Source: Streptomyces sp. DH-12
Lineage (GTDB): Bacteria; Actinomycetota; Actinomycetes; Streptomycetales; Streptomycetaceae
Assembly (NCBI RefSeq): GCF_002899455.1
Contig: NZ_PPFB01000001.1
Location: forward strand, 6,230,001 to 6,294,000
DNA: 64,000 bases
Direction: 5' to 3'
Both the position numbers and the translations under genes were made by a program. The notes under the pieces are model-generated. The model was given only the letters and a program-made list of their open reading frames with translations. It ran no database searches and was not told the origin of the DNA. Positions 1-8,582 of this stretch are shown piece by piece. The stretch's first letter is position 1; each line of letters begins with the position of its first letter.

Positions 1-371
1 GCATCATCGCCACCAACACCACCATCGCCCGCGAGGGACTCGGCCTGACCGCGGACCCGGCCCTCGTCCGGGAGACCGGCGGACTGTCCGGCGCGCCGCT
101 CAAGGCCCGCTCGCTCGAGGTGCTGCGCCGCCTCTACGCGCGCGTGGGCGACCGCATCACCCTGGTCGGCGTCGGCGGCATCGAGAACGCCGAGGACGCC
201 TGGCAGCGCATCCTGGCCGGCGCCACCCTGGTCCAGGGGTACAGCGCCTTCGTCTACCAGGGCCCCTTCTGGGCCCGCGCCATCCACAAGGGGCTCGCCG
301 CGCGGCTGCGCACCAGTCCCTACGCCACGCTCGCCGACGCGGTGGGCGCCGACGTGAGGACGTCCGCATGA
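1..371 (+). CDS. pyrD: Dihydroorotate dehydrogenase, C-terminal part (cut by window edge)
   Basis: Oxidises dihydroorotate to orotate in de novo pyrimidine synthesis; the quinone-linked type sits on the membrane. The frame is open from the first base and ends in TGA. The visible 120 or so residues contain the end-of-barrel features of the family: 'NTT' flavin contact near the start, 'GLSGAPLK', then 'VGVGGIEN' and 'GATLVQGYSAFVYQGP', which form the FMN phosphate-binding loops. The stop overlaps the pyrF start (ATGA), indicating translational coupling. Only the C-terminus is visible; the assignment rests on these motifs and on the neighbour pyrF. Confidence 0.93.
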   Translation, partial: IIATNTTIAREGLGLTADPALVRETGGLSGAPLKARSLEVLRRLYARVGDRITLVGVGGIENAEDAWQRILAGATLVQGYSAFVYQGPFWARAIHKGLAARLRTSPYATLADAVGADVRTSA

Positions 372-1213
372 CCGGTCTCGAACCCTTCGGCGCACGGCTG
401 CGCCGCGCGATGGACGAGCGGGGGCCCCTGTGCGTGGGCATCGACCCGCACGCCTCCCTGCTCGCCGAGTGGGGCCTCGACGACGACGTGAACGGTCTGG
501 AGCGGTTCAGCCGCACCGTCGTCGAGGCGGTGGCCGACCGGGTCGCCGTGCTCAAGCCGCAGAGCGCCTTCTTCGAGCGGTTCGGCTCACGCGGCGTCGC
601 CGTCCTGGAGAAGACGGTGCGGGAGGCACGGGCGGCCGGGGCGCTGGTCGTCATGGACGCCAAACGCGGCGACATCGGCTCGACCATGGCCGCCTACGCG
701 GAGGCGTTCCTGCGCCGGGACGCGCCGCTGTTCTCCGACGCGCTCACCGTGTCGCCGTACCTCGGCTACGGCTCGCTGGGCCCGGCCGTCGCGCTGGCCC
801 GGGAGTCCGGCGCCGGGCTGTTCGTGCTGGCGCTGACCTCCAACCCGGAGGGCGGCGAGGTGCAGCACGCGGTGCGGGCCGACGGGCGCACGGTCGGGGC
901 GACGATCCTCGGCCACCTGGCGCTGGAGAACGCGGGGGAGGAGCCGCTCGGCTCCTTCGGCGCGGTCGTCGGCGCCACCCTCGGCGACCTGTCCTCCTAC
1001 GACCTCGGCATGGGCGGGCCGATCCTCGCGCCGGGCATCGGGGCGCAGGGGGCGGCGGCGGCGGACCTCCCGGCGGTGTTCGGGCGCGCGGTGCGCAACG
1101 TGGTGCCGAACGTCAGCCGCGGGGTGTTGCGCCACGGTCCCGACGCGGTCGCTCTGCGTGACGCCGCGGAGCGGTTCGCGGACGAGATCCGGGCCGCGGT
1201 GACGTCCGCCTGA
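368..1213 (+). CDS. pyrF: Orotidine 5'-phosphate decarboxylase
   Basis: Decarboxylates OMP to UMP, the last step of de novo UMP synthesis. 281 residues, the length of the actinobacterial type-2 PyrF. The start motif 'CVGIDPH' and the catalytic Asp-Lys segment 'DAKRGDIGSTM' (about residues 97-107) are clear, and 'TLSPY'-like and 'APGIGAQG' phosphate loops follow. The ATG overlaps the pyrD stop by four bases, so the two are co-translated. The next gene starts about 290 bp downstream behind its own promoter. Confidence 0.96.
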   Translation: MTGLEPFGARLRRAMDERGPLCVGIDPHASLLAEWGLDDDVNGLERFSRTVVEAVADRVAVLKPQSAFFERFGSRGVAVLEKTVREARAAGALVVMDAKRGDIGSTMAAYAEAFLRRDAPLFSDALTVSPYLGYGSLGPAVALARESGAGLFVLALTSNPEGGEVQHAVRADGRTVGATILGHLALENAGEEPLGSFGAVVGATLGDLSSYDLGMGGPILAPGIGAQGAAAADLPAVFGRAVRNVVPNVSRGVLRHGPDAVALRDAAERFADEIRAAVTSA

Positions 1214-1331
1214 GACGGCCCGCGAGGGGACTCCGTGGTCGTCGCACTGTGGATACACCCTCAAATTCGAGGAATTATGTCCAGAATGTCCGTCCTGACG
1301 GAGGCTGACCAGGACTTTTCCGCTGTTCTCG

Positions 1332-1360
1332 CTGACTCAGAGCGCTCTGGCCGCTAGTCT
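1332..1360 (+). promoter_or_regulatory. Candidate vegetative promoter for sIHF
   Basis: CTGACT at 1332-1337 and TAGTCT at 1355-1360 are separated by exactly 17 bp, which suits an HrdB-type promoter in the 287-bp gap before the nucleoid-protein gene. Just downstream (about 1374-1412) is an imperfect palindrome of the CTCCC...GGGGGAG kind that is common in Streptomyces spacers. Inference from spacing and position only. Confidence 0.4.
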
Positions 1361-1500
1361 CCGACGAGTGGGGCTACCTCCCACGCCTTCCAGGCAGTGG
1401 GGGAGAAGGGGCACGTGTTGCTCGTGGCTCCCCAGGTGTGGGGCGACTAGGTTCCTCACCGGTCCGTATCCGACAGTTCGACATCCGAGGTGACGTAGGC

Positions 1501-1824
1501 GTGGCTCTTCCGCCCCTTACCCCTGAACAGCGCGCAGCCGCGCTCGAAAAGGCCGCCGCGGCTCGCCGGGAGCGGGCCGAGGTAAAGAATCGACTCAAGC
1601 ACTCCGGCGCCTCCCTGCACGAGGTCATCAAGCAGGGCCAGGAGAACGACGTCATCGGCAAGATGAAGGTCTCCGCCCTGCTCGAGTCCCTGCCGGGCGT
1701 GGGCAAGGTCCGCGCCAAGCAGATCATGGAGCGTCTGGGAATCTCCGAGAGCCGCCGCGTGCGGGGTCTCGGTTCGAACCAGATCGCCTCCCTGGAGCGC
1801 GAGTTCGGCAGCACCGGCTCCTGA
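1501..1824 (+). CDS. sIHF: Actinobacterial integration host factor (sIHF/mIHF), nucleoid-associated protein
   Basis: Small basic DNA-binding protein that bends DNA and affects nucleoid compaction, sporulation and antibiotic production in Streptomyces; unrelated to E. coli IHF. I choose the GTG at 1501, which gives 107 residues beginning 'ALPPLTPEQRAAAL', the length and start of S. coelicolor sIHF as I remember it; a longer frame from 1438 exists but is not needed. The C-terminal helix-two-turn-helix 'LLESLPGVGKVRAKQIMERL' (about 61-80) is the DNA-backbone-binding module. Followed directly by gmk. Confidence 0.93.
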   Translation: MALPPLTPEQRAAALEKAAAARRERAEVKNRLKHSGASLHEVIKQGQENDVIGKMKVSALLESLPGVGKVRAKQIMERLGISESRRVRGLGSNQIASLEREFGSTGS

Positions 1825-1884
1825 GTCATGGGCGGTCCGGGACGCCGGTCCCGGACACCCCGCGATTGCTGGAATAATCGCCGC

Positions 1885-2478
1885 ATGGCTGCAACACCCC
1901 GGGGGGCGACCCCCGTACCCCCGGACGAACGTCCGCGGCTGACCGTGCTCTCCGGCCCCTCCGGGGTCGGCAAGAGCACGGTCGTCGCTCATATGCGCAA
2001 GGAACACCCCGAGGTCTGGCTCTCGGTGTCGGCGACGACCCGCAAGCCCCGCCCCGGTGAGCAGCACGGCGTCCACTACTTTTTCGTCACCGACGAGGAG
2101 ATGGACAAGCTGATCGCCAACGGCGAGCTGCTGGAGTGGGCCGAGTTCGCGGGGAACCGCTACGGTACGCCCCGCGCGGCGGTGCTGGAGCACCTGGAGG
2201 CGGGTGTGCCCGTGCTCCTGGAGATCGACCTCCAGGGCGCGCGGCAGGTCCGCGCGTCCATGGCCGAGGCCCAGCTGGTGTTCCTGGCCCCTCCCTCCTG
2301 GGAGGAACTGGTGCGCCGGCTCACCGGCCGCGGCACCGAGTCGCCGGAGGTCGTCGAGCGCCGCCTGGAGGCCGCGAGGACCGAGCTCGCCGCCGAACCG
2401 GAGTTCGACACGACCCTGGTCAACACCTCCGTCCAGGAGGTCGCCCGCGAGCTGCTAGCCTTGATGAACGTCGTGTGA
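1885..2478 (+). CDS. gmk: Guanylate kinase
   Basis: Phosphorylates GMP to GDP in the cytoplasm. P-loop 'LSGPSGVGKST' at about residues 19-29, then the GMP-binding 'SVSATTRKPRPGE' and 'YGTP' segments. I choose ATG 1885 (197 residues, normal length) over an upstream GTG. The sequence AATAAT at 1873-1878 lies exactly at -12 to -7 from this ATG, so the gene may also be read from a leaderless transcript. Sits between sIHF and rpoZ, the usual Streptomyces order. Confidence 0.95.
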   Translation: MAATPRGATPVPPDERPRLTVLSGPSGVGKSTVVAHMRKEHPEVWLSVSATTRKPRPGEQHGVHYFFVTDEEMDKLIANGELLEWAEFAGNRYGTPRAAVLEHLEAGVPVLLEIDLQGARQVRASMAEAQLVFLAPPSWEELVRRLTGRGTESPEVVERRLEAARTELAAEPEFDTTLVNTSVQEVARELLALMNVV

Positions 2479-2540
2479 CCGTGGGCGACTGTCCGCCGGT
2501 CGGAGCGACTGCATCTTTCCCATCCATCGGAAGGTAGAGC

Positions 2541-2813
2541 GTGTCCTCTTCCATCTCCGCGCCCGAGGGCATCATCAACCCGCCGATCGACGAGCTCCTC
2601 GAGGCCACGGACTCGAAGTACAGCCTCGTGATCTACGCGGCCAAGCGGGCCCGCCAGATCAACGCGTACTACTCGCAGCTCGGCGAAGGCCTGCTCGAGT
2701 ACGTCGGTCCTCTCGTCGACACCCACGTCCACGAGAAGCCGCTCTCGATCGCCCTGCGCGAGATCAACGCGGGACTGCTGACCTCCGAGGCCGTCGACGG
2801 CCCCGCCCAGTGA
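2541..2813 (+). CDS. rpoZ: RNA polymerase omega subunit
   Basis: Smallest RNA polymerase core subunit; it helps fold and hold beta-prime. 90 residues, typical for actinobacteria. GTG start, preceded by GGAAGG at about 2529-2534. Conserved region 'NPPIDELLEATDSKYSLVIY' followed by 'AAKRARQIN' is the omega signature. Ends just before a strong hairpin, so the gmk-rpoZ unit probably stops here. Confidence 0.96.
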   Translation: MSSSISAPEGIINPPIDELLEATDSKYSLVIYAAKRARQINAYYSQLGEGLLEYVGPLVDTHVHEKPLSIALREINAGLLTSEAVDGPAQ

Positions 2814-2853
2814 TCGGTCAGTACGTCGTACGATCAGCTCGCAGCTGACTTTT

Positions 2854-2888
2854 CCACAGGCCCGGCAGCACGTCTGCCGGGCCTGTGG
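2854..2888 (+). terminator. Hairpin terminator after rpoZ
   Basis: Perfect 15-bp inverted repeat, CCACAGGCCCGGCAG / CTGCCGGGCCTGTGG, around a CACGT loop, preceded by TTTT. Lies between rpoZ and coaBC. The stem suggests a rho-independent terminator; there is no run of T after it. Confidence 0.7.
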
Positions 2889-2935
2889 TGTCTCATGGGT
2901 GATGGCAGCAGGTTTCCGAGGTCCGGGGAGAGACG

Positions 2936-4138
2936 GTGGACGAGCCGAAGGTCGTTCTGGGGGTCAGCGGCGGCATCGCCGCCTACAAGGCCTGCGAGCT
3001 GCTGAGGCGGCTCACGGAGTCGGGACACGACGTACGGGTCGTCCCCACGGCCTCCGCCCTGCACTTCGTCGGCGCCGCCACCTGGTCCGCCCTGTCCGGC
3101 AACCCGGTCTCCACCGAGGTCTGGGACGACGTCCACGAGGTGCCGCACGTCCGCATCGGACAGCACGCCGACCTGGTCGTCGTCGCACCCGCCACGGCCG
3201 ACATGCTCGCCAAGGCCGCCCACGGCCTCGCCGACGACCTCCTCACCAACACCCTCCTCACCGCGCGCTGCCCGGTGGTCCTCGCCCCCGCCATGCACAC
3301 CGAGATGTGGGAGCACCCGGCCACCCAGGAGAACGTGGCCACGCTGCGCGCCCGCGGCGCCGTCGTCATCGAGCCGGCCGTGGGCCGCCTCACCGGCGTC
3401 GACACCGGCAAGGGCCGGCTGCCCGACCCGGCCGAGATCTTCGAGGTCTGCCGCCGCGTCCTGGCCCGCGGCGCCGCCGCGCCCGACCTCGCCGGACGGC
3501 ACGTCGTGGTGAGCGCCGGAGGCACCCGCGAGCCCCTCGACCCGGTCCGCTTCCTCGGCAACCGCTCCTCCGGCAAGCAGGGCTACGCCCTCGCCCGCAC
3601 CGCCGCCGCCCGCGGCGCCCGCGTCACCCTGGTCGCCGCCAACACCGCGCTGCCCGACCCGGCCGGCGTGGACGTCGTGCGCGTCGGCACGGCCGTGGAA
3701 CTGCGCGAGGCCGTCCTCGACGCCGCCGCCGCCGCCGACGCGGTGGTCATGGCCGCCGCCGTGGCCGACTTCCGCCCCGCCGTCTACGCGTCCGGGAAGA
3801 TCAAGAAGAAGGACGGCACGGAGCCGGAGCCCATCACCCTGGTACGGAATCCGGACATTCTCGCCGAGGTCTCCGGAGACCGGGTGAGGACCGGACAGGT
3901 GATCGTGGGCTTCGCCGCGGAGACCGACGACGTGCTCGCCAACGGCCGCGCCAAGCTGAAGCGCAAGGGGTGCGACCTCCTCGTGGTGAACGAGGTGGGC
4001 GAGGCGAAGACCTTCGGCGCCGAGACCAACGAGGCCGTGGTGCTGGGTGCCGACGGCAGCGAGACGCCCGTCCCGCACGGGCCGAAGGAGGCCCTCGCCG
4101 ACACCGTCTGGGACCTGGTGGCCGAACGTCTCGCATGA
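2936..4138 (+). CDS. coaBC: Bifunctional phosphopantothenoylcysteine decarboxylase / phosphopantothenate-cysteine ligase
   Basis: Carries out two successive steps of coenzyme A synthesis: joining cysteine to 4'-phosphopantothenate (CoaB) and FMN-dependent decarboxylation (CoaC). 400 residues, standard length. The N-terminal flavoprotein domain starts with 'VVLGVSGGIAAYKA' and has 'PAMHTEMW' near residue 120. The CoaB domain begins at about residue 186 with 'VVSAGGTREPLDPVR', followed by 'SSGKQGYALA' and 'KIKKKDGT'. GTG start at 2936. A separate gene unit between two terminators. Confidence 0.95.
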   Translation: MDEPKVVLGVSGGIAAYKACELLRRLTESGHDVRVVPTASALHFVGAATWSALSGNPVSTEVWDDVHEVPHVRIGQHADLVVVAPATADMLAKAAHGLADDLLTNTLLTARCPVVLAPAMHTEMWEHPATQENVATLRARGAVVIEPAVGRLTGVDTGKGRLPDPAEIFEVCRRVLARGAAAPDLAGRHVVVSAGGTREPLDPVRFLGNRSSGKQGYALARTAAARGARVTLVAANTALPDPAGVDVVRVGTAVELREAVLDAAAAADAVVMAAAVADFRPAVYASGKIKKKDGTEPEPITLVRNPDILAEVSGDRVRTGQVIVGFAAETDDVLANGRAKLKRKGCDLLVVNEVGEAKTFGAETNEAVVLGADGSETPVPHGPKEALADTVWDLVAERLA

Positions 4139-4375
4139 GTGGCTCATCCGGTCCCCGGCCACCCGGAACCCGGCCATCCGGGGCGTGGCGCCTCTGGCGA
4201 ACCGCGCCCCGCACGGGGAGAATGCCCGTGCCGCAGGTCACAGCGCTCTCGCGAGGCGAGACGGGGCGACCGGTGGCGGCGCACGACCGATAAACTGTTC
4301 CACCGACGGCGTCGGGTGCAGCCCCCGCCGTTCGCCCATGATCAGCCAGCAGCCGCTGCAACCCCAGGGAGCATT

Positions 4376-5584
4376 GTGTCCCGTCGTCTGTTCACCTCGG
4401 AGTCCGTGACCGAGGGTCACCCCGACAAGATCGCTGACCAGATCAGCGACACCATTCTCGACGCGCTGCTGCGTGAGGACCCGTCCTCCCGGGTCGCCGT
4501 CGAGACCCTGATCACCACCGGTCTCGTGCACGTGGCCGGCGAGGTCACCACCAAGACGTACGCGGACATCGCGACGCTGGTGCGCAGCAAGGTCCTGGAG
4601 ATCGGCTACGACTCCTCGAAGAAGGGCTTCGACGGCGCCTCCTGCGGCGTCTCCGTGTCGATCGGCGCGCAGTCCCCGGACATCGCCCAGGGCGTCGACA
4701 CGGCGTACGAGACCCGGGTCGAGGGCGACGACGACGAGCTGGACCGGCAGGGCGCGGGCGACCAGGGCCTGATGTTCGGCTACGCGACGGACGAGACGCC
4801 GACGTACATGCCGCTGCCGATCTTCCTCGCCCACCGGCTCTCCAAGCGCCTGTCCGACGTGCGCAAGAACGGGACCATCCCCTACCTGCGCCCGGACGGC
4901 AAGACCCAGGTCACCATCGAGTACGACGGCGACAAGGCGGTCCGCCTGGACACCGTGGTCGTCTCCTCGCAGCACGCCTCCGACATCGACCTGGAGTCGC
5001 TGCTCGCCCCCGACATCCGCGAGTTCGTCGTGGAGCCGGAGCTGAAGGCGCTGCTCGACGACGGCATCAAGCTCGACACCGAGAACTACCGGCTGCTGGT
5101 GAACCCGACCGGACGCTTCGAGATCGGCGGCCCGATGGGTGACGCCGGCCTCACCGGCCGGAAGATCATCATCGACACCTACGGCGGCATGGCCCGCCAC
5201 GGCGGCGGCGCCTTCTCCGGCAAGGACCCGTCCAAGGTGGACCGCTCGGCGGCGTACGCGATGCGCTGGGTCGCCAAGAACGTGGTGGCGGCCGGCCTGG
5301 CCGCGCGCTGCGAGGTGCAGGTCGCGTACGCGATCGGCAAGGCCGAGCCGGTGGGTCTGTTCGTGGAGACCTTCGGCACCGCCAAGGTCGACACCGAGAA
5401 GATCGAGCGGGCCATCGACGAAGTCTTCGACCTGCGCCCGGCCGCGATCATCCGCGACCTGGACCTGCTGCGTCCGATCTACGCCCAGACCGCCGCGTAC
5501 GGCCACTTCGGCCGTGAGCTGCCGGACTTCACCTGGGAGCGGACGGACCGCGTGGACGCGCTGCGGAAGGCCGCGGGGCTGTAG
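4376..5584 (+). CDS. metK: S-adenosylmethionine synthetase
   Basis: Makes S-adenosylmethionine from methionine and ATP. The GTG at 4376 gives 402 residues starting 'SRRLFTSESVTEGHPDK', the normal start; a longer upstream frame is not needed. Signature 'GAGDQGLMFGYA' and the glycine-rich 'GGGAFSGKDPSKVDRS' are present. CAGGGAG lies upstream of the start, and TAAACT at 4291-4296 could be a -10 box. A strong terminator follows. Confidence 0.97.
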   Translation: MSRRLFTSESVTEGHPDKIADQISDTILDALLREDPSSRVAVETLITTGLVHVAGEVTTKTYADIATLVRSKVLEIGYDSSKKGFDGASCGVSVSIGAQSPDIAQGVDTAYETRVEGDDDELDRQGAGDQGLMFGYATDETPTYMPLPIFLAHRLSKRLSDVRKNGTIPYLRPDGKTQVTIEYDGDKAVRLDTVVVSSQHASDIDLESLLAPDIREFVVEPELKALLDDGIKLDTENYRLLVNPTGRFEIGGPMGDAGLTGRKIIIDTYGGMARHGGGAFSGKDPSKVDRSAAYAMRWVAKNVVAAGLAARCEVQVAYAIGKAEPVGLFVETFGTAKVDTEKIERAIDEVFDLRPAAIIRDLDLLRPIYAQTAAYGHFGRELPDFTWERTDRVDALRKAAGL

Positions 5585-5605
5585 TCCCGCCCGCTGTTCC
5601 GCCGC

Positions 5606-5648
5606 CCGAGGCCCGGTGCCCCTCGCCAGGAGGGGCACCGGGCCTCGG
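5606..5648 (+). terminator. Hairpin terminator after metK
   Basis: 19-bp perfect stem (arms 5606-5624 and 5630-5648) with a GCCAG loop, starting 22 bp after the metK stop. Classic GC-rich Streptomyces terminator. Confidence 0.75.
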
Positions 5649-5931
5649 CGCGTCCGGGGGCTGTGCCGGCTCCCGACCGCGTTCGTCCGTGCGGCTGCCC
5701 AGCAGTGCGGGGCGCCGTCGCGTCCACCCGTGCCGTCGGGGGTCCCCAGGCCCTCGAGCAGGGGGGAGGCACGACGACCGCCCGCGACGGCGGAGGCGCC
5801 GGCGCCTGGGGTGCGGGGTCTCCGGGCGGGTCCGCCCGGCCGCCGGGGGCACGGTCGCCCGAGGGCGCCGACGTGCGCCCGGTCCGGGGCGGCCGGGGGG
5901 TGTTGTCAGTCGGGTTTGGAAGAATGCAGGC
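5649..5931. other. Intergenic spacer before priA with palindromic-repeat remnant
   Basis: No gene is visible. GGGGGTCCCC at about 5738-5747 followed by CTCGAGCAGGGGGGAGG is a fragment of the CCCCC...CTCGAG...GGGGG palindromic repeat that recurs in Streptomyces; related copies lie inside ribBA and hisG in this window. TTGTCA at about 5903 may be a priA -35 box. Nothing else is supported. Confidence 0.35.
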
Positions 5932-8079
5932 GTGAGCAGCGAGGACGGACAGGGGCACGGGGGTGCGCAGGGCGCGCCGCCCGAGCAGCTCGCGCTCATC
6001 CGGGAGAGCGTGCGGCAGGCCAAGACCCCCCGGGCCAAGCCGCGCACCTGGCGGGGCGCCGCCCTCGCCAAGGAGCTGCCCGTCGCCCGGGTCCTCGTCG
6101 ACAAGGGCGTGCTCCATCTCGACCGCTGCTTCGACTACGCCGTGCCCGAGGAGCTGGACGCCGACGCCCAGCCCGGGGTCCGGGTGCGGGTGCGTTTCGG
6201 AGCCGGCCGGCACCGGGTGCGGGACGGGCGTCGCGAGGGCGGGGGGCTGATCGACGGGTTCCTGATCGAGCGCCTGGCCGAATCCGACTACTCGGGCCCG
6301 CTGGCCGCGCTGGCCCAGGTCGTCTCGCCCGAGCGGGTCCTGGACGAGGAGCTGCTCGGCCTCGCCCGCGCGGTCGCCGACCGGTACGCGGGCAGCCTCG
6401 CCGACGTCCTCCAGCTCGCCGTGCCGCCGCGCAACGCCCGCGCCGAGCGGCGCGCCTCGCCGGAACCGCTGCCCCCGCCCCCGGCTCCGGCGGCCGGGTC
6501 CTGGGAGCGGTACGAGCAGGGCCCGGCCTTCCTGGAGTCCCTGGCCTCGGGCGGCAGCCCGCGCGCGGTGTGGAGCGCCCTGCCCGGCCCGCTGTGGTGC
6601 GAGGAGATCGCCCGCGCGGTCGCGGCGACCCTGTCCTCGGGGCGCGGCGCGCTGGTCGTCCTGCCGGACGGGCGGGCCGTGGCCCGGCTCGACGCCGCCC
6701 TCACCGGACTGCTCGGGGAGGGCCGGCACGCGGTGCTCACCGCCGACGCCGGACCGGAGAAGCGCTACGCCCAGTGGCTCGCCGTGCGGCGGGGCTCGGT
6801 GCGGGCGGTGATCGGAACGCGGGCGGCGATGTTCGCGCCGGTGCGCGACCTCGGGCTGGTCGCCGTGTGGGACGACGGCGACGACAACCACAGCGAGCAG
6901 CACGCCCCGCAGCCGCACGCCCGGGAGGTGCTGCTGCTGCGGGCCGCGCAGGACCGGTGCGGCTTCCTGCTGGGCGGGTGGAGCTGCACCGTGGAGGCCG
7001 CTCAGCTCGTCGACACCGGCTGGGCGCGGCCGTTGCAGGCCGCGCGGGAGCGGGTGCGGGCCGCGGCGCCGCTGGTGCGGACCGTGGGCGACCAGGACCT
7101 CGCGCGGGACGAGGCCGCCCGCGCCGCCCGCCTGCCCACGCTCGCCTGGCAGACGGTCCGGGAGGGCCTGCGGCACGGGCCGGTGCTGGTCCAGGTGCCC
7201 CGGCGCGGTTACGTCCCGCGGATGGCGTGCGCGACCTGCCGGGCGCCGGCGCGGTGCCGCCACTGCTCCGGACCGCTGGAGGCGCAGGGCTCGGACGACC
7301 TGCGCTGCGGGTGGTGCGGGCGCACGGAGAGCGGCTGGCACTGTCCCGAGTGCGGCGGTTCCCGGCTGCGGGCACAGGTGGTGGGAGCGCGGCGGACGGC
7401 CGAGGAACTGGGGCGGGCCTTCCCCGCGGTCCCGGTGCGCACGTCGGGGCGTGAGCACGTCCTGGACACGGTGCCGGGCGCGCCCGCCGTGGTGGTGAGC
7501 ACGCCGGGCGCGGAGCCGGTCGCCGAGGGCGGGTACGCGGCGGCGGTACTGCTGGACGGGTGGGCCATGCTGAGCCGCCCCGACCTGCGGGCCGGGGAGG
7601 ACGCGCTGCGGCGGTGGATGGGCGCGGCGTCGCTGGTCCGTCCGCAGTCGGCCGGCGGCACGGTGGTCGTGGTCGCCGAACCGACCCTGCGGCCGGTGCA
7701 GGCGCTGGTGCGCTGGGACCCGGCGGGCCACGCGGTGCGGGAACTGGCCGAGCGGGGCGAGCTGGGATTCCCGCCGGTGTCGCGGATGGCGGCGGTGTCG
7801 GGGCCGGGGGAGGCGGTGGCCGAGTTCCTCCGGGCGGTCCACCTGCCGCCTCAGGCGGAGGTGCTGGGTCCGGTGCCGATGCCGGTCACCCCGGCGGGCC
7901 GTCCCCGTCGCCCGGGCGCGCCCCCGTCCGGCGAGCGGTGGGACCGCGCCCTGGTCCGCGTGCCCCCGGGCAACGGCGCGGCCCTCGCGGGTGCGTTGAA
8001 GGCCGCGCAGGCGGCGCGGACGGCACGGGGCGGGAGCACGCCTGTGTGGGTGCGGATCGATCCGCCGGACATCGGATAG
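5932..8079 (+). CDS. priA: PriA-like replication restart protein without helicase motifs
   Basis: In most bacteria PriA binds stalled forks and loads the primosome using a 3'-5' helicase. GTG start at 5932 gives 715 residues. The N-terminal 3'BD domain ('VARVLVDKGVLHLDRCFDY') and two zinc modules (CATC, CRHC, CGWC, CPEC, about residues 428-475) are kept. However, the Walker A site is replaced by 'ALPGPLWCE' (about 222-230) and the DEEH box by 'WDDGDDNH' (about 316-323), so ATP hydrolysis looks impossible. Motif loss is, to my knowledge, shared by actinobacterial homologues. It may act as a structural primosome assembly protein. Confidence 0.88.
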   Translation: MSSEDGQGHGGAQGAPPEQLALIRESVRQAKTPRAKPRTWRGAALAKELPVARVLVDKGVLHLDRCFDYAVPEELDADAQPGVRVRVRFGAGRHRVRDGRREGGGLIDGFLIERLAESDYSGPLAALAQVVSPERVLDEELLGLARAVADRYAGSLADVLQLAVPPRNARAERRASPEPLPPPPAPAAGSWERYEQGPAFLESLASGGSPRAVWSALPGPLWCEEIARAVAATLSSGRGALVVLPDGRAVARLDAALTGLLGEGRHAVLTADAGPEKRYAQWLAVRRGSVRAVIGTRAAMFAPVRDLGLVAVWDDGDDNHSEQHAPQPHAREVLLLRAAQDRCGFLLGGWSCTVEAAQLVDTGWARPLQAARERVRAAAPLVRTVGDQDLARDEAARAARLPTLAWQTVREGLRHGPVLVQVPRRGYVPRMACATCRAPARCRHCSGPLEAQGSDDLRCGWCGRTESGWHCPECGGSRLRAQVVGARRTAEELGRAFPAVPVRTSGREHVLDTVPGAPAVVVSTPGAEPVAEGGYAAAVLLDGWAMLSRPDLRAGEDALRRWMGAASLVRPQSAGGTVVVVAEPTLRPVQALVRWDPAGHAVRELAERGELGFPPVSRMAAVSGPGEAVAEFLRAVHLPPQAEVLGPVPMPVTPAGRPRRPGAPPSGERWDRALVRVPPGNGAALAGALKAAQAARTARGGSTPVWVRIDPPDIG

Positions 8080-8545
8080 GGGTCCGTTCCCCTTTCGAGG
8101 GGCGGGCGGGCCGATCAGGTCCGGGTGGACCGCCGCACGGGCGGGGCAGGCCGTGTGCCGCGAGGGCATGCCCGTGGCTGCGGGCAGATCGCGCCCTGGG
8201 CGGGCAGACGGCCGTGGGGCGCGTGCGTGGCGCTGTGCTGGGGCGCCGAGGGCCGCGGGCGCATGTCGGGGGCGTTGTCGAAGCGGGAGGGACGCAGGGC
8301 GGGTGCGTGCTCGGCGCGCTGAGGGGGCTCGACGGCCGCGGCACGGGCGTCGAGGGCTGCCGGCGCACGCCGGGGAGTGACTCGAGCGGGACGCCCGCGG
8401 GACGGGGTGCGTGTCCGGCGCGCGCTGAGGGAGTCCGGCGGCCGTGGCACGCGGCCCGCTCCGCGAGCGGCGCTGCCGACTTCCGCTCGGCGAGCGCGCC
8501 ATGAGCCCCGTGCGGTCAAGACGGGGCGTGCCCCGGAAAAGGGCG
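8080..8545. other. Gene-poor, very GC-rich spacer with imperfect direct repeats
   Basis: No frame here looks like a real protein. Two imperfect copies of a roughly 35-bp unit, GGCGCGCTGAGGG ... CGGCCG(C/T)GGCACG, lie at about 8314-8347 and 8417-8452. This could be decayed coding DNA or a local duplication between the convergent priA and HTH genes. Confidence 0.3.
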
Positions 8546-8575
8546 CGCCCTCCCGGGACGGCGGCCGGGAGGGCG
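8546..8575 (-). terminator. Hairpin downstream of the HTH gene
   Basis: 11-bp perfect stem (8546-8556 with 8565-8575, core GCCCTCCCGG/CCGGGAGGGC) and 8-nt loop, immediately after the stop codon of the minus-strand gene at 8583. Confidence 0.6.
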
Positions 8576-8582
8576 GAGGGCG

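Noticed and set aside
2834..4177. 447-codon minus-strand frame over coaBC
   Set aside because: Gly/His/Val-rich shadow frame opposite a complete, recognised gene.
5139..7454. 771-codon plus-strand frame overlapping metK and priA
   Set aside because: Low-complexity Arg/Pro/Ala translation in a different phase from two well-supported genes.
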